Under the pieces are notes generated by a model. That model was not told the origin of the DNA. It made no database searches and was given only the letters and a program-made list of their open reading frames with translations. A stretch of 64,000 nucleotides of DNA from Synergistes jonesii (lineage in GTDB: Bacteria > Synergistota > Synergistia > Synergistales > Synergistaceae): the NCBI RefSeq assembly GCF_000712295.1, contig NZ_JMKI01000008.1, positions 1-64,000 on the forward strand, read 5' to 3'. Below are positions 17,081 through 23,703 of the stretch, in pieces; the stretch's first letter is position 1; each line of letters begins with the position of its first letter. The translations under genes and the position numbers were made by a program.

Positions 17081-17109
17081 ATAAATAAATAATAAATAAA
17101 GGATATACT
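17081..17109 (+). promoter_or_regulatory. yuiF promoter with the same 11+11+1 geometry
   Basis: Two 11-bp units, ATAAATAAATA (17081-17091) and ATAAATAAAGG (17092-17102), are followed by one base and TATACT (17104-17109). The layout copies the hutH promoter, but the units are simple AT-rich sequence, so chance is a real possibility. Confidence 0.45.
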
Positions 17110-17137
17110 TTACCCATAAAATTTCCGCCTCCCCGTG

Positions 17138-17165
17138 AACTGCCTAAGCTGCAGTTAGTTTTTTT
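17138..17165 (+). terminator. Attenuator-like hairpin in the yuiF leader
   Basis: AACTGC (17138-17143) pairs with GCAGTT (17151-17156) around a 7-base loop and is followed by a run of seven T ending at 17165, 40 bases before the yuiF start. It lies after the predicted promoter, so it could stop transcription early. The stem is short. Confidence 0.4.
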
Positions 17166-17205
17166 GTACCTTTTACTCAAAAAATATTCTTCGGAGGTAG
17201 CAGAA

Positions 17206-18513
17206 ATGTTATTATTGAATCCTGTGGTAATTTCGGTAATCGTCATGATAGGGCTCTGCCTTGTCAACCTTAATATTGTGCTCGCGCTGCTCTTTGCGGC
17301 GATAGCCGGCGGGTTGGCCGCCGGGATGTCCATCCCTGATACGATGGGCGTACTCATCAACGGCATGGGGGGAAATTCCGAAATGGCGCTCGCCTACTTC
17401 CTGCTGGGGTCGTTCGCCGTCGCGATAAACAAGACGGGGCTCGCGTCCGTCGCGTGCAAAAAGATAGCCGGCCTCGTCGGCGAACGCAAAATGCTGCTTA
17501 TGTTCCTGCTGGCCTTCATCGCCTGCATCTCAGGAACGGTGGTGCCCGTCCACATCGCCTTCATCCCGATACTGATTCCCCCGCTGCTCTTCCTTTTCAA
17601 CAGATTGAAAGCGGACCGCCGGCAGGCCGCCTGCGCCCTCGCCTTCGGGCTCAAGTGCCCATATATCACGCTGCCCATCGGATACGGCCTTATATTCCAG
17701 GGGATAATCGCAGCTGAGATGGGGCGCAACGGCGTAGAAATAGCAAAGGGCTCCGTCCCAGCCTTCACCTGGATAATAGGTATAGGCATGATAATAGGAC
17801 TGCTCATCGCCCTCTTCGTCTCCTACAACAGGCCGAGAAACTATGAGGATAGACCCATAATAGGCGGCACTAACGAAGATATTCCCGACGTATTCACAAA
17901 GACCCATTACCTGACGATGGTAGCCGTAGCCGCCGCCTTCGCCGCGCAGCTGTGGTCCGGCTCCATGCCGCTTGGCGCGCTTGTCGCGCTCACCGTCATG
18001 ATAGTAACGGGAGTCTTGAAATTAAAGGACATCGACGACACCTTCCTCGGCGGCCTTGAGATCATGGGGCTCATCGCTTTCGTCATGCTTATTGCGGCGG
18101 GCTACGGCAACGTGCTCCGCGAGACGAAGTCAGTGGAACATCTCGTGAACGGCGTCGTGGGGATGGTCGGCGGCAGCAGATTCTGGGGGGCGCTTCTCAT
18201 GCTTGCGGTCGGGCTGCTGGTTACGATGGGGATAGGCACGTCCTTCGGCACGGTGCCCGTCATTGCGGCTATATATTGTCCGCTGGCGATACAGCTCGGC
18301 TTCTCCGCTGGGGCGACTGCGTGCCTTATCGCGGCCGCCGGAGCTCTCGGCGACGCCGGCTCCCCAGCCTCGGATACGACGCTCGGCCCGACGGCTGGAC
18401 TGAACGCGGACGGCCAGCACAATCACATCTGGGACACGTGCGTGCCGACGTTCATCCACTACAACATCCCCATATTCATCGCGGCGATGATCGGCGCGCT
18501 GATGATCTACTAA
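17206..18513 (+). CDS. YuiF-type Na+/H+ antiporter family permease, probable histidine transporter
   Basis: A 435-residue membrane protein with about eleven to twelve hydrophobic helices, of the NhaC-like/YuiF family. Typical stretches are LALLFAAIAGGLAAGMS, AYFLLGSFAVAINKTGL, ISGTVVPVHIAFIPILIPPLL and LGDAGSPASDTTLGPTAGLNADGQ near the C-terminus. YuiF relatives are commonly assigned to histidine uptake because they co-occur with hut genes, and here the gene is divergent from hutH. The start is ATG 17206 with GGAGG eight bases upstream; 14 upstream in-frame codons overlap the leader hairpin. A strong terminator follows. Function as a histidine permease is inference from family and place. Confidence 0.85.
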   Translation: MLLLNPVVISVIVMIGLCLVNLNIVLALLFAAIAGGLAAGMSIPDTMGVLINGMGGNSEMALAYFLLGSFAVAINKTGLASVACKKIAGLVGERKMLLMFLLAFIACISGTVVPVHIAFIPILIPPLLFLFNRLKADRRQAACALAFGLKCPYITLPIGYGLIFQGIIAAEMGRNGVEIAKGSVPAFTWIIGIGMIIGLLIALFVSYNRPRNYEDRPIIGGTNEDIPDVFTKTHYLTMVAVAAAFAAQLWSGSMPLGALVALTVMIVTGVLKLKDIDDTFLGGLEIMGLIAFVMLIAAGYGNVLRETKSVEHLVNGVVGMVGGSRFWGALLMLAVGLLVTMGIGTSFGTVPVIAAIYCPLAIQLGFSAGATACLIAAAGALGDAGSPASDTTLGPTAGLNADGQHNHIWDTCVPTFIHYNIPIFIAAMIGALMIY

Positions 18514-18537
18514 AAACACAGGCATCTCAAATAGAAG

Positions 18538-18577
18538 AGGCGAGGCGCCTTCAACAAAGGGCCTCGCCTTTATTTTT
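18538..18577 (+). terminator. Rho-independent terminator after yuiF
   Basis: AGGCGAGGC (18538-18546) pairs with GCCTCGCCT (18561-18569), then TTATTTTT. A clear 9-bp GC-rich stem with a T-rich tail. Confidence 0.85.
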
Positions 18578-18640
18578 ATCGCATGATGCAAAAAAACATC
18601 AAAAAAAATCTATAATCAACGATAATCCATACTTCGCAAT

Positions 18641-18670
18641 TTGACAAATTAATTACGCTGACAGTCTAAG
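18641..18670 (+). promoter_or_regulatory. Candidate promoter of the aconitase X operon
   Basis: A perfect TTGACA (18641-18646), 18-base spacer and TCTAAG (18665-18670, 4 of 6 to consensus) lie 58 bases before the first gene. Confidence 0.45.
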
Positions 18671-18727
18671 CTCATAAGCGTTACATAGCATACGGACATA
18701 AATAAGTAACGAAAGCAGGTAATAAAT

Positions 18728-19945
18728 ATGTATTTGACAAAAGAACAGCTCGGCATGCTACACGGCGAAGAAGGGGAAGCCGTCGCATATTCCATGCGCA
18801 TTCAGGAGGGGTTGGGGCGCGTATTCGGCGCAAAGCGCATGGTCCCGATAACGCGCGCGCACGTAGCACTATCGGCGCAGGACGCGGATCTCTGGTTCGT
18901 CGAGAAGCTCGTGAACATGGGCGGCAGATGCAGGATAGCGCCGACGGTGAACCCCAGCATCGACATCGACTACCTGAACCGCCACCTGGCGGAAGTACCA
19001 GATACCGGCAAAGAAATCGTCTCAAAGACGAACGTCGCCTACAGAAAGATAGGGGCGCAGCTCACATTCGACTGTACCCCCTATCTGCAGCAAAACGTGC
19101 CGGCCTACGGCGAAGTCATCGCTTTCTCTGAGTCGAGCGCCACACCCTATGTGAATTCCGTCATCGGCGCACGCACAAACAGAGAATCTTCGCAGAGCGC
19201 CCTCTGCGCGGCCATCACCGGCCTCGTGCCGGAATACGGCCTCCTGCTCGACGAGAAGCGCAAAGCGGAAATATTCGTCGACGTAAGGGCCGACATAAAG
19301 GACGATTTTGACTATCAGCTGCTCGGATGGTGCTACCCTTTGATCTACAAAGGGCCTGAGGTCCCCGCCTTCGTCGGCATAGCGGAACGCGCGACGCCGG
19401 AAGGGTTCATGAACTTCGGCGCGCAGCTGAACACCTCTGGGGCGACCGGGCTCTATCACATAGTGGGAATCACTCCTGAGGCGCCCGATATCAAGCACGC
19501 CTTCGCAGGCAAAGAGCCGAAGAAAAAAGTCATCATAGAGCGCAGGGACCTTGACGCGGTGCGTGAGCGAATATGTGGGAAGCCGGGAAGGATAGATTTC
19601 GCGATGTTCGGCTGTCCGCACCTCTCCATACGTCAGGTGGCCGACATCGCGCGCATCTGCCGCGGCAGACGTTTCTCCGTCGACGTATGGGTGCTGACAA
19701 GCTCCCTCACGAAAGAGTTAGCGGCGCGTATGGGCTTTCTCGACATAATAAATCGCGCCGGCGGTCACATAGTCGCCGATACATGCATAGACGTGCCTCC
19801 GTGTTGGTGGCCATATTATGGCAAAAGCGCCGTAACAGATTCTCCCAAGTGCGCCTATTACAATGAAATAAGAAAAATCGACTTTAAGATCCGTCCGCTG
19901 GAACAGGCTGTCGAGGCGGCGCTGATAGGGGAGGTAAGGATATGA
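18728..19945 (+). CDS. Aconitase X catalytic (large) subunit
   Basis: A 405-residue protein of the AcnX/DUF521 family. Members of the two-subunit bacterial type are cis-3-hydroxy-L-proline dehydratases, which remove water to give pyrroline-2-carboxylate. Family landmarks: LGMLHGEEGEAVAYSMRI near the N-terminus, TVNPSIDIDY, FDCTPYLQQNVP, YGEVIAFSESSATPYVNS, FAMFGCPHLSIRQV and VADTCIDVPPCWW; the cysteines in the last motifs are candidate iron-sulfur ligands. The partner swivelling subunit overlaps the 3' end by four bases (ATGA). A TRAP transporter follows, suggesting uptake of the same compound. Archaeal relatives act on mevalonate phosphate, so another substrate cannot be excluded. Confidence 0.88.
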   Translation: MYLTKEQLGMLHGEEGEAVAYSMRIQEGLGRVFGAKRMVPITRAHVALSAQDADLWFVEKLVNMGGRCRIAPTVNPSIDIDYLNRHLAEVPDTGKEIVSKTNVAYRKIGAQLTFDCTPYLQQNVPAYGEVIAFSESSATPYVNSVIGARTNRESSQSALCAAITGLVPEYGLLLDEKRKAEIFVDVRADIKDDFDYQLLGWCYPLIYKGPEVPAFVGIAERATPEGFMNFGAQLNTSGATGLYHIVGITPEAPDIKHAFAGKEPKKKVIIERRDLDAVRERICGKPGRIDFAMFGCPHLSIRQVADIARICRGRRFSVDVWVLTSSLTKELAARMGFLDIINRAGGHIVADTCIDVPPCWWPYYGKSAVTDSPKCAYYNEIRKIDFKIRPLEQAVEAALIGEVRI

Positions 19946-20355
19946 GCGTGAAAACATTCAAATGCGAAGCGATCGCCGTCGGCAAGGGAGAGGGGCCCGC
20001 ACTCGTTTCGGACGAAGCTATATGCTTTTACCTCGTGGAACCCGACACTGGAACGATGATCGAACAAAGGCACGTTCTTGAGGGACGCTCGCTGGCGCAT
20101 ACGGCGCTCGTAGCGCACGCCGGAAAAGGCAGTTCGGTCGTACAGATGGACGGGCTCTTTAAAATCGCCATGAAAGGCAAGGCGCCGGCGGCAGTAATCC
20201 TGAGAAATCCAGATCCGGTATTCGTCTCCGCGCTCTTAGTAATGGAAATTCCATCCGTCTACAATGTGGACGAGGAATTCTATTCGTATGTGCGAGACGG
20301 CGATTCAGTAGTCGTAGACGCTGATGGCGGAACTATAACCGTCGAAAGGCGCTAA
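19942..20355 (+). CDS. Aconitase X swivelling-domain (small) subunit
   Basis: A 137-residue DUF126 protein, the separate swivelling subunit that closes over the active site of aconitase X. It begins KTFKCEAIAVGKGEGPALVS and includes EGRSLAHTALVAHAGKGSS at about 52-70, where the family has its GKG/S-rich loop. It overlaps the large subunit by four bases, which implies equal translation. In type I enzymes the same domain is fused to the catalytic chain, so the split supports the two-subunit type. A 131-base gap separates it from the TRAP genes. Confidence 0.87.
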   Translation: MSVKTFKCEAIAVGKGEGPALVSDEAICFYLVEPDTGTMIEQRHVLEGRSLAHTALVAHAGKGSSVVQMDGLFKIAMKGKAPAAVILRNPDPVFVSALLVMEIPSVYNVDEEFYSYVRDGDSVVVDADGGTITVERR

Positions 20356-20486
20356 TCTCAGATATTCGAAAGAGGGAAAGGAGGGATCGGAAAGAAGGTA
20401 ACAGCATAATCTGAGCGACGGACGTATGCGCATTTTGCACTAACGATCAGCTTACTGACCTACTAAGAAGGAGAGAAATATTTATC

Positions 20487-21473
20487 ATGAGAAAACTTAT
20501 TGCTCTAACGGTGTTTATTGCAGTCATGGCGGCGGGCGCAGCGTCCGCCGCTCCGGAGTACACGATCAAGGTCGGCTCAATAGTATCCGAAACCCATGCC
20601 GACATGCTCGCTATGAATAAGATATTTAAGCCGCAGGTCGAGGAGCTCTCAAAGGGCAAGATCAAGGTGGAACTTTACCCCAACGCGCAGCTCGGCGGCG
20701 ACCGCGAGCTCTGCGAGGGCGTGCAGATGGGAACGATTCAGATGGCCTTGCCTGCGAGCTCCGCCCTTGCCGGCTTCGACAAGAGAGTTCAAGTCCTTGA
20801 CCTGCCCTATCTTTTTACCAGTAGAAAAACAGCGTTCGAAGCTCTTGACGGCATTCTCGGGAACAAACTGAATCAGTATCTGTTGTCCAAGGGCTTCGTC
20901 GTCCTCGGTTATCAGGAAAACGGCATGCGCCACGTGACCAACAGCAAGCGCCCCATCAAGAGCCCGGCGGACCTCAAGGGGCTGAAGATCCGCACGATGG
21001 AAAACCCGATGCACATCGCCTTCTTCAAAGAGCTGGGAGCCAACCCCACTCCGATGAGCTGGGGCGAGCTTTACACCGCTCTGCAGCAGGGCACGGTCGA
21101 CGCGCAGGAGAACCCCTATGCGATGATAGTGGACGGTAAATTTTACGAGGTGCAGAAATACGTATCAGAGACGGGACATGTCTTCTCGGTGACGATGCTT
21201 ATCGCCAATAAAAAATTCATGGACAAGCTTCCCCCCGACCTGCGCGAGATCATAGTAAAGGCCTCTCACGATTTCGCCGTCGAGCAGCGCAAAACAATAG
21301 CCGGGATGGAAAACGGCTTCAAAAACGAATGTATCAAAGCCGGAATGCAGGTCAACCCGCTCACGCCGGAAGAGAAAAAGCCCTTCGTAGAAGCCACGAA
21401 GAAAGTCTACGGGCAGTTTGAAAAAGACCTCGGCAAAGAAATCATGGACATAGCGAGAAAAGTCCAGAAATAA
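20487..21473 (+). CDS. dctP: TRAP transporter substrate-binding protein (DctP family)
   Basis: A 328-residue secreted binding protein. Residues 1-22 are a signal peptide ending ASA, followed by PEYTIKVGSIVSE. The DctP signature is complete: AQLGGDRELCEGVQMGTIQM, LPYLFTSRKTAFEAL and LKGLKIRTMENPMHIAFFKELGANPTPM. The arginine in KIRTM normally binds the ligand's carboxylate, so the substrate is an organic or amino acid. TLQQGTVDAQENP follows as usual (ALQQGTVDAQENP). GAAGGAG is upstream. Position behind aconitase X suggests hydroxyproline or a related acid as ligand; this is inferred. Confidence 0.92.
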   Translation: MRKLIALTVFIAVMAAGAASAAPEYTIKVGSIVSETHADMLAMNKIFKPQVEELSKGKIKVELYPNAQLGGDRELCEGVQMGTIQMALPASSALAGFDKRVQVLDLPYLFTSRKTAFEALDGILGNKLNQYLLSKGFVVLGYQENGMRHVTNSKRPIKSPADLKGLKIRTMENPMHIAFFKELGANPTPMSWGELYTALQQGTVDAQENPYAMIVDGKFYEVQKYVSETGHVFSVTMLIANKKFMDKLPPDLREIIVKASHDFAVEQRKTIAGMENGFKNECIKAGMQVNPLTPEEKKPFVEATKKVYGQFEKDLGKEIMDIARKVQK

Positions 21474-21549
21474 CACTTTAGCGTCAGCGGCCTATATGCG
21501 CGTCCTCCGTCAGGGGGGCGCGCGTAAGGCGTTATGGGAGGTTCGTCTT

Positions 21550-22062
21550 ATGACCGTTAAGAAATTCCTTGACAACTTTGAAGAATATTTTTGCGTGTGG
21601 ACGATGGCAATAATGACCGTTCTCGTCTTTATCCAAGTCGTTATGAGATATATTTTCTCGAACTCCCTCTCGTGGAGCGAAGAGCTTGCGCGCTTTATCT
21701 TCCTCTGGCTCTCCTGGATAGGCGCGAGCTACGCGGTAAAGGAGCGCAGCCATTTCCGCGTCGAAATGTTCGCCAATATGATGAAGGGCGAAAAGCGCAG
21801 GATTTTTGAATACTTCATACTGATAATATGGTTCGCCTTCAGCTTCGTTCTGGCGTGGCTGGGCAGCGAGCTCGTCCTCTTCATCCACGAATCCGAGCAG
21901 GCGTCGGCCGCTATGGACATCCCCATGACGTGGCCCTACGCCTCAGTGCCGGTAGGCTGCGCGCTGATGTGCGTCCGCCTGATGATCGAAATGTACAAGA
22001 TATATAAGGGAGCGCCTGTAGGCGCCGAAGCGAAGCGGCAGGAACTCGAGGAGATGGTATAA
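21550..22062 (+). CDS. dctQ: TRAP transporter small permease (DctQ)
   Basis: A 170-residue membrane protein with four helices, the small subunit of a TRAP transporter. FIQVVMRYIFSNSLSWSEEL (about 27-46) and FLWLSWIGASYAVKERSHF are the usual DctQ motifs. ATG 21550 is preferred because GGGAGG precedes it by eight bases; 18 further in-frame codons upstream lack a ribosome site. Its stop is directly followed by the start of dctM with no gap, so the two are coupled. It lies 76 bases after dctP. Confidence 0.92.
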   Translation: MTVKKFLDNFEEYFCVWTMAIMTVLVFIQVVMRYIFSNSLSWSEELARFIFLWLSWIGASYAVKERSHFRVEMFANMMKGEKRRIFEYFILIIWFAFSFVLAWLGSELVLFIHESEQASAAMDIPMTWPYASVPVGCALMCVRLMIEMYKIYKGAPVGAEAKRQELEEMV

Positions 22063-23343
22063 ATGGAAGCGCTTATTCTTTTCTCTCTGCTCATCATAAC
22101 GATAGGGCTCAGCATCCCCATCGGCATCACCCTCGGCCTCTCCACCGGCGTCGCTATGTGGCTCACGTCGGACATACCGATGACGATGCTCGCGCAGAAA
22201 TCGGTGACCGGTCTCGACTCCTTCCCGCTCCTTGCGATCCCCTTCTTCATCTTAGCCGGAGCGCTGATGTGCAACGGAGGCATCTCGCGCCGCTTAGTCA
22301 ACCTGGCGGAGAGCTTAGTCGGCTACATCACCGGCGGGCTGGCGATGGTGACGGTGCTCGCCTGCATGTTCTTCGCGGCGATCTCCGGCTCCGGCCCGGC
22401 GACGGTCTCCGCTATCGGCTCCTTCATGATCCCCTCGATGAAAGAGCGCAAATACGACGCCGGCTTCGCCGCGGCCATCACGGCGGCGGCGGGGACGATA
22501 GGCGTCATCATACCGCCCTCCATCCCCTTCGTCATCTACTGCATAGTCGCCCAGTGCTCGATCGGCGACATGTTCATCGCCGGCATCGTCCCGGGCGTCA
22601 TTATAGGCGCCGCGCTGATGCTCGTATGCTACTGCACGGCGAAAAAACACAACTACCTGAGCGTCTCCGAACGCCCGAAATTCTCTACCGTCGTCAAGGC
22701 CTTCAGAGAAGCCTTCTGGGCGCTGCTCGTCCCCGTGATAATCCTGGGCGGCATCTACGGGGGGATATTCACGCCGACGGAAGCGGCGGTCGTAGCCGTC
22801 GTCTACTCCGTAGTCATAGGCAAATTCGTCTACAAAGAACTCGACGGCAAAACCCTCTACGAATGCCTGCGCACGACGGGGCTGATAAACGGCGCCACGG
22901 AATTTATGATAGGGCTCTCGATGGCCTTCGCGAGCTACCTTGCGATGGCCCAGATCCCGGCCCACATAGCCGCCTGGATGACCGGCCTCGCGCACAGCCC
23001 GATCATACTGATGATGGTGATAAACGTATTCCTGCTGATACTGGGCTGCTTCGTCGACAACATAGCGGCCGTGATAATCCTCACGCCGATACTGCTGCCT
23101 GTCGTCAAGACGATAGGCATGGACCCGATACACTTCGGGCTCATCATCACGGTCAACCTGGCGTGCGGCTTCATCTCGCCGCCGTACGGAATAAACCTTT
23201 TCGTCGCGTCCGCGATATCGGGCGAAAGCATAGAGGACATCTCGAAGGCCATCCTGCCGTCCTTCATCGCGATGGTCCTCTGCCTGCTGCTATTCACATA
23301 CTTCCCGATATTCACGATGGGGCTGCTGGACCTGCTGAGATAG
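22063..23343 (+). CDS. dctM: TRAP transporter large permease (DctM)
   Basis: A 426-residue membrane protein with about twelve helices that moves substrate with sodium ions. Characteristic parts are AGALMCNGGISRRLVNLAES, FAAISGSGPATVSAIGS, AAAGTIGVIIPPSIPFVIY, GGIYGGIFTPTEAAVVAV and VNLACGFISPPYGINLFV. It starts on the base after the dctQ stop. It is the last gene of the aconitase X/TRAP cluster; no clear terminator is seen after it. Confidence 0.94.
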   Translation: MEALILFSLLIITIGLSIPIGITLGLSTGVAMWLTSDIPMTMLAQKSVTGLDSFPLLAIPFFILAGALMCNGGISRRLVNLAESLVGYITGGLAMVTVLACMFFAAISGSGPATVSAIGSFMIPSMKERKYDAGFAAAITAAAGTIGVIIPPSIPFVIYCIVAQCSIGDMFIAGIVPGVIIGAALMLVCYCTAKKHNYLSVSERPKFSTVVKAFREAFWALLVPVIILGGIYGGIFTPTEAAVVAVVYSVVIGKFVYKELDGKTLYECLRTTGLINGATEFMIGLSMAFASYLAMAQIPAHIAAWMTGLAHSPIILMMVINVFLLILGCFVDNIAAVIILTPILLPVVKTIGMDPIHFGLIITVNLACGFISPPYGINLFVASAISGESIEDISKAILPSFIAMVLCLLLFTYFPIFTMGLLDLLR

Positions 23344-23553
23344 CCGCCCACAAGAGGAGCTGCCGCGCCAGACAAAAGATGGGCCTGTAACGGCCCCTAT
23401 TCCTACGTAAATTTTGTGGAAAAAGGATCACAGTATACAGCCGCACCTTCCGCCTTGCAAGCGATTAGGATTTTCGCAAAAGCATAGTGGACAACGTACG
23501 TAATTTAAAGGGCACTGGATCCGAGTGCAAGGCGGCCGCCTTAATAGATGTCA
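23344..23553. other. Non-coding gap with short dyads
   Basis: No gene is recognised. It holds the 14-bp palindrome AAGGCGGCCGCCTT (23529-23542), and a 10-bp inverted pair CCGCCTTGCA (23450-23459) / TGCAAGGCGG (23526-23535). These may together form a terminator-like structure between dctM and recD2. Confidence 0.3.
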
Positions 23554-23703
23554 TTAGAAGCGACCCTTTTCAGTAGCCGCCACGAAAGGCTCGTCGGCGA
23601 TATTCGGGGAGCTTATTGCAGGCGCGTTAACATCAAACACCGCCTGGCGTACGAAGTAAATGGTGGGCGCAAAGCTGTAAAAATCATCAGTATGTGCTCC
23701 CAT
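23554..23703 (-). CDS. Possible 49-residue protein coupled to recD2
   Basis: The ATG overlaps the recD2 stop (TAATG), so ribosomes could re-start here. The 49 residues begin MGAHTDDFYSFAPTIYFVRQ and end VAATEKGRF. There is no membrane segment and no family I recognise. It could be a real small protein, a remnant of a larger gene, or chance. Codon use is less GC-rich than that of recD2. Confidence 0.3.
   Translation of the reverse strand: MGAHTDDFYSFAPTIYFVRQAVFDVNAPAISSPNIADEPFVAATEKGRF

Noticed and set aside
23510-23542. GGATCC and GCGGCCGC sites close together, like a cloning junction
   Set aside because: Flanking DNA continues naturally on both sides and no vector sequence is seen; both sites are expected by chance in GC-rich DNA, and the second is part of a larger palindrome.
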